Shown here: positions 1 to 5,308 of the stretch, piece by piece
How positions within the stretch are numbered: position 1 is the first letter of the stretch
How the letters are laid out: every line of letters begins with the position of its first letter
Origin: an uncultured Bacteroidales bacterium
GTDB taxonomy: Bacteria > Bacteroidota > Bacteroidia > Bacteroidales > UBA932
NCBI GenBank assembly: GCA_902488725.1
Contig: CABTXO010000122.1
Location: forward strand, 1 to 5,913
Direction of reading: 5' to 3'
DNA: 5,913 nt
Made by a program: the position numbers and the translations under genes
Notes under the pieces: model-generated
What the model was told of the DNA's origin: nothing
The model's input: only the letters and a program-made list of their open reading frames with translations
Database searches by the model: none

Positions 1-256
1 CTTCGTCGGTCATGCCGATGCCGTTGTCGATGATCCTGAGGGTCTTGTCCTTCTCGACCAGTTCGATGCGGACCTGCAGCTCGCCCAGTTCTCCCTTGAA
101 ATCGCCGGCCGATGCCAGCGCCTTGAGTTTCTGAATCGCGTCGACCGCGTTCGCCACGAGTTCCCGCAGGAAGATTTCGTGGTCCGAATACAAAAATTGC
201 TTGATGACCGGGAAGATGTTCTCGGTGGTCACGCCGATATGTCCTTTTTCTGCCAT
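1..256 (-). CDS. htpG: Molecular chaperone HtpG (Hsp90), N-terminal part, cut by window edge
   Basis: This is the cytosolic Hsp90 chaperone, an ATP-driven homodimer that helps fold or remodel client proteins. Only the first 85 residues, part of the GHKL-type ATP-binding domain, lie in the window. The N-terminus reads MAEKGHIGVTTENIFPVIKQ, a typical HtpG start. The helix RELVANAVDA contains the family Glu (residue 32), the Mg/ATP-site Asn (36) and the Asp (39) at the normal spacing. The nucleotide-binding motif DNGIGMT follows at 78-84. The usual Ser before the Asn is Ala here (ANA rather than SNA), a mild variation. The ATG at 256-254 is the only sensible start. I see no CIRCE-type heat-shock operator upstream. 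The nearest upstream gene on this strand is over 950 bases away, so htpG probably has its own promoter. Confidence 0.96.
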   Translation of the reverse strand, partial: MAEKGHIGVTTENIFPVIKQFLYSDHEIFLRELVANAVDAIQKLKALASAGDFKGELGELQVRIELVEKDKTLRIIDNGIGMTDE

Positions 257-306
257 ATTGTATGAATATTAGATGCTTCGTCGCTTCGCTCCTCAGCAGG
301 ACAGCG

Positions 307-353
307 GGGGTGCTGCTTCGCATGGCACTCCGGGGTGCTGCTTCGCGTGGAAC
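307..353. repeat. Two direct copies of a 22-base unit, 25-base period
   Basis: The 15-base core GGGGTGCTGCTTCGC occurs exactly at 307-321 and 332-346. Each copy is followed by a similar 7-base tail (ATGGCAC and GTGGAAC). A shorter third piece, GTGCTGCTC, follows at 355-363. A related decamer, [AG]GACAGCGG preceded by A, flanks the array at 298-307 and 366-375. The array sits 50 to 100 bases upstream of the htpG start, so it could lie in that gene's promoter or leader. No function is evident. Confidence 0.6.
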
Positions 354-375
354 CGTGCTGCTCTCAAGACAGCGG

Positions 376-399
376 AGCCGGCCCGTTGCGGGGTCGGCT
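376..399 (+). terminator. GC-rich hairpin followed by a short pyrimidine run; possible plus-strand terminator
   Basis: AGCCGGCCC (376-384) pairs with GGGTCGGCT (391-399) to give a nine-pair stem with one G-T wobble and a six-base loop. On the plus strand it is followed by TTCTTC, a weak terminator tail. On the minus strand no T-run follows. No plus-strand gene lies upstream, so a terminator role has no obvious client. It may instead be a structured element in the htpG upstream region. Confidence 0.25.
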
Positions 400-661
400 T
401 TCTTCAGTCAAAATATGTTCCAACGCAGGCCGTCTGCCAAATTGTCACCCTACGGATGGGGGAGTTCCCGTCGCATTTCTGAAGGTTCGCAGCGACCGGT
501 GGAATCTACGGCCCGGTTCCAAAAGCTGCATGCGAAGGTCCGTGGAGGTCAACTTCCGCTCATTCAGGCTGTTGAAGCCTCCTTCCTCGGGATTTTTCAG
601 GGGAGGGGAAGGTGTGCTGTTTCCTGCCAATCAGCGGGTAATCCTCCACGGGAAGTGCAAG

Positions 662-779
662 AATATTCACACCACCGAAGCCACCAGCACATATTCATTA
701 CGCCATGCCCCACGACTAGCATCATATTCACACCGTTCGCAGGTGGAAATTTCCGTAGCCACCTGGGAAAACATATTCA
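662..779. repeat. Imperfect repeats bounded by ATATTCA motifs
   Basis: Four ATATTCA heptamers occur at 663, 691, 725 and 772, all in the same orientation. They bound two related segments. The first contains ATATTCACACC, then CCGAAGCCACC, then ACATATTCA. The second contains ATATTCACACC, an extra GC/AT stretch, then CCGTAGCCACC, then ACATATTCA. The second copy therefore looks like the first with about 20 bases inserted. Within it CAGGTGG (740-746) and CCACCTG (759-765) form a perfect inverted repeat around the palindrome GGAAATTTCC (745-754). No transposase or integrase accompanies these repeats. Confidence 0.5.
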
Positions 780-980
780 GGAAAGTATGCAAGATAGGTT
801 TGCCGGTGGCAGCATTATTTTTCCACCTGGAACGGTTGGGGTGCCTTGGAGGGGCTTCTACGGGAGGTGAGTGCTTGCAGGTGGGCAACGGCGAGTGCCG
901 CCTGGAAATGGTTCTACCTATCCGTCAGACACTTAGGGTTGCAGATGGAGGGGAATATTCCATAGCCAGGTTCATGCTCT

Positions 981-1029
981 GCCGGCACCGCCGCCGCGTG
1001 ACACTCAGGCGCGGCGGCTGCGGCCCGGC
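981..1029. other. Strong GC-rich hairpin downstream of the six-gene block
   Basis: GCCGCCGCG (990-998) pairs perfectly with CGCGGCGGC (1010-1018) around an 11-base loop. The outer arms GCCGG (981-985) and CCGGC (1025-1029) can extend it beyond an internal loop. It lies about 180 bases past the stop of the last lipoprotein gene in transcription order. No T-run follows on either strand, so it is not a standard intrinsic terminator. It could protect or define the 3' end of the operon transcript. Confidence 0.45.
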
Positions 1030-1210
1030 TGACCTGCTTCAATTATCGCATTCCATGTCATCGCGGCCACATGAATGAATGCCGACCGACGCAAATCCAT
1101 GAATATGATTATGTGAACTATCGTTTCGGTGACTCGATCAAAGAAGGAACGCTTGAGGAAACGTGCCTTATTCAAAGGAATGCAATGGCCGGTTTTTCGG
1201 AGGCGAAGGA

Positions 1211-1876
1211 CTACAGGCCGTTGATGAACTGATAGTCGGGGCGGCCTCCGCTGTACTGGATGCAGCATTTGTCCACCTTGGTGCCGTTTCGGAAGACCTC
1301 CACGAAGAGCCGGCCCTCGCAGCGGACCCAGTCGTCGGAGCCGCCCGCGACGAAGGTCATCGCATCCGGCGTGTCGAACTTGCAGGAATATCCCTTCCGC
1401 TCGGTGCGCTCCCCTTTCAACGACACGGCCCAGTCGGCATAGCCGCTCGGATTCCGTCCGAGCATCCGGACCGTCATCGCGTACCGGGTCGGGTAGGGGT
1501 TGCCGCCCAGCCGATAGTCCGCGTCCCGGGTCAGGGACCAGGTGCTGTCCGCATGCGCTCTGCGGATCTGAACGCCTTCCACTGGCTCCACGGCGTTCAC
1601 CGTCCAGCGGGCTTCGCTGCTCCAGATCGACAGGCCGCCGGTCCGGTAACTGTCGCTGCTGCCGACCTTGCCGGCCACCGAACTGGAAAGGGCATCGTAG
1701 CCCAGCGCCTTCTCCATCGCCCGGAGATTGTCGATCAGGAGGTATTCCACGATGTTGCGGGTGTACTGCTCCCCGATCTCCTGCCGGTAGTCGGGCGTCC
1801 CGTTGAAATGGTCATAGTCATACCTGCTGCACGCGCAAGCGAGCAGGACCGCCAGGATTGTTCCGATCTTTTTCAT
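1211..1876 (-). CDS. Predicted lipoprotein, cassette C (third copy of paired lipoprotein family)
   Basis: This 221-residue protein has a lipoprotein signal: MKKIGTILAVLLACACSR, with the lipid-carrying Cys at 16 or possibly 14. The residues after Cys16 (SRYDYD) are partly acidic, which in Bacteroidetes can favour surface display; this is weak evidence. No named domain is recognised. It resembles the other two lipoproteins of the block: GLSIW at 81-85, STWSL at 111-115, GYSC at 162-165, and GTKVDKC at 198-204. Cys165 and Cys204 match a Cys pair in lipoprotein A and could form a disulfide. ATG at 1876 was chosen because MKK is the start shared by all three paralogs. An in-frame ATG two codons earlier (1882) is equally possible. 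The gene begins 4 to 10 bases after barrel C, is the last of the block, and ends in TAG. Confidence 0.88.
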   Translation of the reverse strand: MKKIGTILAVLLACACSRYDYDHFNGTPDYRQEIGEQYTRNIVEYLLIDNLRAMEKALGYDALSSSVAGKVGSSDSYRTGGLSIWSSEARWTVNAVEPVEGVQIRRAHADSTWSLTRDADYRLGGNPYPTRYAMTVRMLGRNPSGYADWAVSLKGERTERKGYSCKFDTPDAMTFVAGGSDDWVRCEGRLFVEVFRNGTKVDKCCIQYSGGRPDYQFINGL

Positions 1877-1901
1877 CGTCATGCAATTAAAATCTATAGC
1901 C
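1865..1901 (-). promoter_or_regulatory. Conserved barrel-to-lipoprotein junction (cassette C)
   Basis: The end of barrel C and the start of lipoprotein C share 32 of 37 bases with the same place in cassette A (4534-4570). The core on the minus strand is AGATTTTAA, two variable bases, GCATGAC, one variable base, then ATGAAAAAGAT. It holds the barrel's last codons and TAA stop, a 4-base spacer and two in-frame ATGs. There is no Shine-Dalgarno, as is usual in Bacteroidetes. The short spacing suggests translational coupling of barrel and lipoprotein. Confidence 0.6.
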
Positions 1902-2534
1902 GACACTGGCCCGGACCCCGAAGGTAACGGTGCCGTACACCAATTCCGCCCCGCCGAAGAAGCGGCGGCCGAAGGTCACGCCGATCGGGACCAGCTCCCC
2001 GGCGAACACGACTTTGGCGATTTTTTCCATGTCCTCCCGGCCGGTCCACCAGCCTGCACCGAGTCCGACATGGCCGAAGAGTCGCCAGTTCCGGGAGACG
2101 AGGTAGTCGTAGCGGAACCGGGGAATCAGGTAGAAGGCCGTAATCTCCTTTTTCGCCGCTTCGGTTCCGGAGACCAGGTTGTAGCCCTGGCCCCAGACCC
2201 GAGTCGCGCTCAAAGCCGCCCCGAGGGAAACCCGACGGGCCAGGGAATAGCGGTAGTCCAGAGAAAGCACCGGGATGTAGCGGACCTGCGTGAAGCGGGT
2301 GCGGTACACATCGTACAAGTCGCCGCTGTAACCGACACGGCGGTTTTCAAGCCGGGGAAATTCGCCGAATTCGGAAAGGAAGGGCATGTTCCCGATGCCG
2401 AAGGAAATTTCCTGGCGGTAGAAAGGCTCCGCACGGCGCTGCGCCGTTGCGGGAAGGAAGCAGGACCCTGCGAGCAAGAGGCTCAGGGTCAGGCAGATCT
2501 GTTTTGTCAATATTTTCATGGTCAGCATATTCAT
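1887..2534 (-). CDS. Small outer-membrane beta-barrel protein, cassette C
   Basis: This 215-residue protein has a signal peptide with likely cleavage after PATA at residue 31. The mature part of about 185 residues can be read as eight amphipathic strands, roughly 38-51, 82-97, 100-116, 128-146, 148-164, 175-190, 191-203 and 205-215. The chain ends in GYRF; a C-terminal Phe is typical of barrels inserted by the BAM machinery. The signature ELVPIGVTFGRRFFG (180-194) and RFRYDYL...GLGAG (139-161) are shared with the other two barrels of the block. Alternative starts at 2528 and 2519 exist; MKILTKQ at 2519 gives a more ordinary signal peptide. A Cys in the signal (AGSC) is a poor lipobox, so I favour signal peptidase I. 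It starts 2 bases after the stop of lipoprotein B. Ligand and function are unknown. Confidence 0.88.
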   Translation of the reverse strand: MNMLTMKILTKQICLTLSLLLAGSCFLPATAQRRAEPFYRQEISFGIGNMPFLSEFGEFPRLENRRVGYSGDLYDVYRTRFTQVRYIPVLSLDYRYSLARRVSLGAALSATRVWGQGYNLVSGTEAAKKEITAFYLIPRFRYDYLVSRNWRLFGHVGLGAGWWTGREDMEKIAKVVFAGELVPIGVTFGRRFFGGAELVYGTVTFGVRASVGYRF

Positions 2535-2536
2535 GA

Positions 2537-3241
2537 TCAATCCTTCGCTCCGCGGGAGGTTTCGTAGGAGCGGGTGCCGTCGGGATGGAGGGTGACGACG
2601 GCCCAGTCGATGCGGGTGCCGCCGGCGTGGATGTCCAGGGAGACCTTGCCGGACAGCCCCGGGAACTTTGCTGCTTCCGCTTGCCCGGAAGTCCACTTTC
2701 CTTCCAGCTTTTCTGAATGGAACACGGCCGTCTTGTCCCCGACGCTTTCTTTCCGGGAATATTCAAACGCCCATTTTTCCCCCGGCGTTACCGTCAGGGA
2801 ATATTCCTCCGGCTTCGGTTTTTCCTCCGGGGCGGTCACTTCCCAGGTCGAGGGTCCCGTGCAGGTGACCGTGAGGGGGCCGATGCGCCCGCCGGGATAG
2901 CCGATCTTCCAGACCGCCCCCTCCTCCGTGAGCGGTTTGCCGTCGGTCGAGGCGCGGAAGTAGCCCTGCACGATGACTTCCCCGGTCAGGCCCGAAAACA
3001 CCTTGCCGTAGAGGTCCCGGAAAGCTTCGCTTTTCCGGACTTCTTCGGAAGCCGCGAGGTAGCGGCTCACCCGTTCGGCCCGCACCATGGCCTGCCAGGG
3101 ATCGAAAAGATCAGTTTGCACCTTGCCCTCCAGGAACCACTGTAAGTAAATGGCCCGGTCGGCGGGGGCCTCCTGTTTCCGGATCCGCACGCAGCCGACC
3201 AGCAGGAGGGGCAGCAAGCCCAGCAGCAAGAATTTTTTCAT
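2537..3241 (-). CDS. Predicted lipoprotein, cassette B
   Basis: This 234-residue protein has a clear lipobox: MKKFLLLGLLPLLLVGC, with LVGC at 14-17 and Cys17 as the expected lipid site. The residues after it (VRIRKQ) are basic. No named domain is recognised. Similarity to lipoprotein A is visible: a DP dipeptide (47-48) followed exactly 12 residues later by RYL (60-62), GAVW (108-111), TVTC (124-127) with STW just after, and a C-terminal GTRIDWA (208-214). It lacks both cysteines of the pair kept in lipoproteins A and C: Ala214 stands in for the second, and no Cys lies near the first. A Lys/Glu/Pro stretch at 138-147 looks like an exposed loop. ATG at 3241 is 3 bases after the TAA of barrel B. 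The gene ends in TGA, 2 bases before barrel C. Confidence 0.9.
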   Translation of the reverse strand: MKKFLLLGLLPLLLVGCVRIRKQEAPADRAIYLQWFLEGKVQTDLFDPWQAMVRAERVSRYLAASEEVRKSEAFRDLYGKVFSGLTGEVIVQGYFRASTDGKPLTEEGAVWKIGYPGGRIGPLTVTCTGPSTWEVTAPEEKPKPEEYSLTVTPGEKWAFEYSRKESVGDKTAVFHSEKLEGKWTSGQAEAAKFPGLSGKVSLDIHAGGTRIDWAVVTLHPDGTRSYETSRGAKD

Positions 3242-3244
3242 CGT

Positions 3245-3865
3245 TTAAAATCTGAGTCCGAAGCCGAGCCGCCCGCCGCACCACTGCGAGCCGATGCCCG
3301 TTTCGAAAAGTCCATACCATTTCCGGCCGAAAGTAAGGCCGACCGGAATCAACTGAATTTCAGGATGTGAGCTGCTCTCGATCCGGTCGTCGAACCGCTC
3401 GAAGCCTGCGTAATACCCCCACCCGAGGCCGAGACCCGAATAGAGGCGAAAACTTTCTTTCCGAAGATAGTCGTAGCGGCCGAAGCAGAGCACGGCCAGG
3501 GCGTTTCCGTTCAGATCCCGGTCGCTGAGATTCACTGTGTAGGCACCGTTCTGCTCGTAGGCCCGGGAACTGTGGACGCTTTCCACGTGGGTCCAGGAGA
3601 GCATCGCCGACAGGCTCCAGCGGCGGGAGGGCAGCGGAATCACCGCCTCCAGCGACAGGGCGCCGCTCATCCGGATGTCCGCCTGATAGGGCCGGTACAG
3701 GGCTTCCAGATAGGTGGCGTAGGTGAAATGCGGGAACACATAGTCGGACTGGATCTGGGGAACGAGGGCATAGCCGACATTCAGGCCCCACCCTCCGCAC
3801 TGCGCCTCCGCCCGCGGGGCCGCGCAGACGAGGAGCATCAGGACAACCGGGAGCAATCTTTTCAT
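3245..3865 (-). CDS. Small outer-membrane beta-barrel protein, cassette B
   Basis: This 206-residue protein has a signal peptide (MKRLLPVVLMLLVCAAPRAEA) with likely cleavage after AEA at 21. The mature chain can be read as eight strands, about 24-37, 60-78, 82-97, 117-134, 138-154, 166-181, 182-193 and 197-206, ending in GLRF. QLIPVGLTFGRKWYG (171-185) and the RYDYL...GLGLG segment (130-148) match the other two barrels. Two cysteines in the mature chain (23 and 196), close to the N- and C-termini, could bond where the barrel closes; this is inference. The start ATG (3865-3863) overlaps the TGA of lipoprotein A in an ATGA arrangement. The frame stays open upstream to 4222 inside lipoprotein A, but only the 3865 start gives a signal peptide. 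Function is unknown. Confidence 0.9.
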   Translation of the reverse strand: MKRLLPVVLMLLVCAAPRAEAQCGGWGLNVGYALVPQIQSDYVFPHFTYATYLEALYRPYQADIRMSGALSLEAVIPLPSRRWSLSAMLSWTHVESVHSSRAYEQNGAYTVNLSDRDLNGNALAVLCFGRYDYLRKESFRLYSGLGLGWGYYAGFERFDDRIESSSHPEIQLIPVGLTFGRKWYGLFETGIGSQWCGGRLGFGLRF

Positions 3866-4545
3866 CGCGAAGCCTTGTGGGTGACCTTCCCGTCTTCCCA
3901 GATCGCTTCGCAGGCGTCCAGCACCTTGCCGTCCCGTGAAACCGTGTGGTAGAAGCGGCCATACTTGCGGATCGGTCCCGTCTTCACCCGGAACTCCCCG
4001 ACGGTCTTCATGTCGCAGTCGTACCCGTCCGGGGTCTTCTCCCTGCCCGCCACCGACACGACGAACAAACTGTCGGACAAGGCACTCATCACCGTCCGGA
4101 CATCTCCTTCGACCGCTGTCCAGAGCGAATCCTGCTGGCAGGTGACGGTCATCCTGCCCCGGCTCCGTCCCGGGAGATTGTCGTACAAGTCCGCCCATCC
4201 CTGCTCCGGCTTCACCGACCATACCACACCGGAAGTGCGGAGGGATTGACCGCCGGTTTCGATTGTCCCGACAGACTTGTACAGATAGGTGTCCGCATCG
4301 CCTTCCAACAGGTTGCGGCGGACTTTTGCAAATCCCGTGGTGTCGCCCTGCCGGTCCGGGTCGGAAAGGTACCGGTCCATCAGCAGCAGATCTCCGAGCA
4401 GGCGGATCGGATCGGAGATGTGCAGCTGGACGAGCGCATCCGACTCATGTTCAATGAGGCCCGGACCGCCTCCGCCGACACTTGACGCGAGGTCGCAGGC
4501 GGTACCGGCGACAAGCAGGAGGGTCAAGCAAAGTATCTTTTTCAT
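3862..4545 (-). CDS. Predicted lipoprotein, cassette A
   Basis: This 227-residue protein starts MKKILCLTLLLVAGTAC. Cys17 is the likely lipid site, though Gly-Thr-Ala before it is a loose lipobox of a kind tolerated in Bacteroidetes. A Gly-rich linker (24-29) follows. DP at 45-46 and RYL at 58-60 mark a helical segment shared with lipoprotein B. GVVW (106-109) and TVTC with SLW (133-142) follow. GYDC (174-177) and GKVLDAC (206-212) align with lipoprotein C, so Cys177 and Cys212 may form a disulfide. No named domain is recognised. ATG at 4545 was chosen as the start shared with the paralogs; 4551 (MTMKK) is an equal alternative. It follows barrel A after 4 to 10 bases and its TGA overlaps the ATG of barrel B. 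A role at the outer membrane with barrel A is inferred from pairing only. Confidence 0.88.
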   Translation of the reverse strand: MKKILCLTLLLVAGTACDLASSVGGGGPGLIEHESDALVQLHISDPIRLLGDLLLMDRYLSDPDRQGDTTGFAKVRRNLLEGDADTYLYKSVGTIETGGQSLRTSGVVWSVKPEQGWADLYDNLPGRSRGRMTVTCQQDSLWTAVEGDVRTVMSALSDSLFVVSVAGREKTPDGYDCDMKTVGEFRVKTGPIRKYGRFYHTVSRDGKVLDACEAIWEDGKVTHKASR

Positions 4546-4570
4546 AGTCATGCTCTTAAAATCTGTAGCC
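4534..4570 (-). promoter_or_regulatory. Conserved barrel-to-lipoprotein junction (cassette A)
   Basis: This segment matches the cassette C junction at 32 of 37 bases. It includes the barrel stop TAA, a 4-base spacer and two in-frame ATGs two codons apart. Cassette B keeps the flanks (AGATTTTAA, then ACGATGAAAAA) but lacks the seven bases between them that hold the first ATG. That comparison favours the second ATG as the functional start, without proving it. Confidence 0.6.
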
Positions 4571-5251
4571 CACGCCGGCCCGGCCGCCGATGAGCAGCGT
4601 TCCGACCTGCAGTTCCGCAAAGCCGAAGAAGCGCCTGCCGAAGGTAATGCCGAAGGGCATCAGCTGAAAGATCGGAATCGCGGACCAGGGGTCGTCAAAA
4701 CTGTACGAGTCCGTCTTGGAGTCGTACCAGCGGTTGAAACCGGTGTTGAAATTGTGGTAAAGACCCGCTCCGATTCCGATGCTCGAATAGATCCGGACGG
4801 CCGGGCGCGTGAAGTAGGTGAAGCGGAATTCCGGGTAGAAATCAACGCCCCAGGCCCGCTGCCAGCCTTTCCGCTCATGGGTGTAGCCGTCGTACAGCGG
4901 GCCGTGGAGCAGATCCAGGCCGACATTGGTGCTGATGGCGAACCACTTGCGGAAATTGTAGTCGTACTGCAGCAGCAGGGTCCCGTAAGAAATGCCGTTT
5001 TCACGATAGTCGCGGTAGCGGTCGTTGGGGCTGAACCCCTGCGGGATGAAAACGCCCTCCGCCCACGTCGTATGGCCTCCCGCCAGCACCGCTCCGACCG
5101 GAAACCCTCCGAGGCCGATCCGGAACTCGTGCCGGAATTCCGGCATCCGGTCCGGCCGCCGGGCGCGGGCGGGCATATTCAGAAAAAGAGCGAAACCAGC
5201 CAGCGACAAGGCGACTGCTTCCGCTCGGACTCCACTTAATTTTCTGGTCAT
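4556..5251 (-). CDS. Small outer-membrane beta-barrel protein, cassette A (first gene of the block)
   Basis: This 231-residue protein has a signal peptide from MTRKLSGVRA with cleavage likely after ARA at 30. The mature chain reads as eight strands, about 38-52, 86-100, 101-117, 132-147, 150-167, 191-206, 207-219 and 221-231, and ends in GYRF, a BAM-type C-terminus. QLMPFGITFGRRFFG (196-210) is the block's barrel signature. FRFTYF (142-147) with GIGAG (159-163) matches the other barrels. Loops between strands 1-2 and 5-6 are the longest and carry many aromatic and charged residues. ATG at 5251 was preferred over an upstream in-frame ATG at 5290, because the latter adds 13 residues before the signal peptide and overlaps a dyad. 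It begins 57 bases after the acyl-CoA ligase gene, so it may be co-transcribed with that gene or have its own promoter. Function is unknown. Confidence 0.88.
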   Translation of the reverse strand: MTRKLSGVRAEAVALSLAGFALFLNMPARARRPDRMPEFRHEFRIGLGGFPVGAVLAGGHTTWAEGVFIPQGFSPNDRYRDYRENGISYGTLLLQYDYNFRKWFAISTNVGLDLLHGPLYDGYTHERKGWQRAWGVDFYPEFRFTYFTRPAVRIYSSIGIGAGLYHNFNTGFNRWYDSKTDSYSFDDPWSAIPIFQLMPFGITFGRRFFGFAELQVGTLLIGGRAGVGYRF

Positions 5252-5272
5252 TGAAAAAGCTTTACATCCCAC

Positions 5273-5280
5273 CAAATGCA
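5273..5280 (-). promoter_or_regulatory. Weak candidate Bacteroidetes -7 element
   Basis: On the minus strand TGCATTTG matches the Bacteroidetes -7 consensus TAnnTTTG at all fixed positions but one. It lies about 20 bases upstream of the barrel A start. I see no -33 TTTG at the usual distance, so this is a weak candidate, and the block may depend on read-through from the ligase gene. Confidence 0.2.
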
Positions 5281-5284
5281 GAAA

Positions 5285-5300
5285 ATGCAAAACCTTGCAT
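5285..5300. repeat. Perfect 6-base inverted repeat in the ligase-to-barrel gap
   Basis: ATGCAA (5285-5290) and TTGCAT (5295-5300) are perfect inverted copies separated by AACC. A half-site-like AATGCA recurs at 5275-5280. On the minus strand the hairpin is followed by TTTC, too short for a good terminator. It could be an operator for the six-gene block or a weak terminator of the ligase gene. Confidence 0.4.
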
Positions 5301-5308
5301 GCCGAGAA

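Larger units (their letters stand above)
257..1210. other. 954-base gene-free stretch between the barrel/lipoprotein block and htpG
   Basis: I find no supportable gene here. Open frames exist on both strands (for example plus 335-1078), but their products are rich in Arg, Ser and Cys, have no recognisable domain, and overlap each other in several frames. The stretch holds a 25-base-period repeat near 307-353, a GC hairpin at 376-399, a set of ATATTCA-flanked imperfect repeats at 662-779, and a GC-rich hairpin at 981-1029. No tRNA, rRNA, RNase P or tmRNA signature is visible. It must contain the 3' end of the six-gene transcript and the htpG promoter, but I cannot place either. It could be the remains of a decayed gene or element, or could encode an unrecognised structured RNA. 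Confidence 0.6.

Noticed and set aside
662..779. Insertion sequence or miniature transposon
   Set aside because: No transposase, and no pair of terminal inverted repeats with target duplication could be matched around the repeats.
667..888. Minus-strand 73-codon open frame over the ATATTCA repeats
   Set aside because: Its content follows the DNA repeats rather than a protein pattern, and no domain is visible.
335..1078. Plus-strand open frame of 247 codons in the gene-free stretch
   Set aside because: The product is rich in Arg, Ser and Cys, shows no domain, signal peptide or ordered hydrophobic pattern, and overlaps other equally open frames (such as 262-870). It crosses repeats and hairpins. 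Chance openness in GC-rich DNA explains it better.
257..1210. Known structured RNAs, tRNA or CRISPR array in the gap
   Set aside because: No tRNA T-loop with acceptor end, no RNase P or tmRNA signature, and the repeats are too few and irregular for a CRISPR array.
1005..1268. Minus-strand 87-codon open frame overlapping the end of lipoprotein C
   Set aside because: It starts inside lipoprotein C in another frame and has a basic, unstructured product with no recognised motif.
3866..4222. N-terminal extension of barrel B into lipoprotein A
   Set aside because: The frame is open, but the extension would overlap lipoprotein A by about 360 bases and bury the signal peptide. The 3865 start with ATGA overlap fits much better.
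4289..5239. Long plus-strand open frame opposite barrel A and lipoprotein A
   Set aside because: It is the antisense shadow of two genes with clear signal peptides and family motifs; similar shadows occur at 1163-1927 and 1881-2567.
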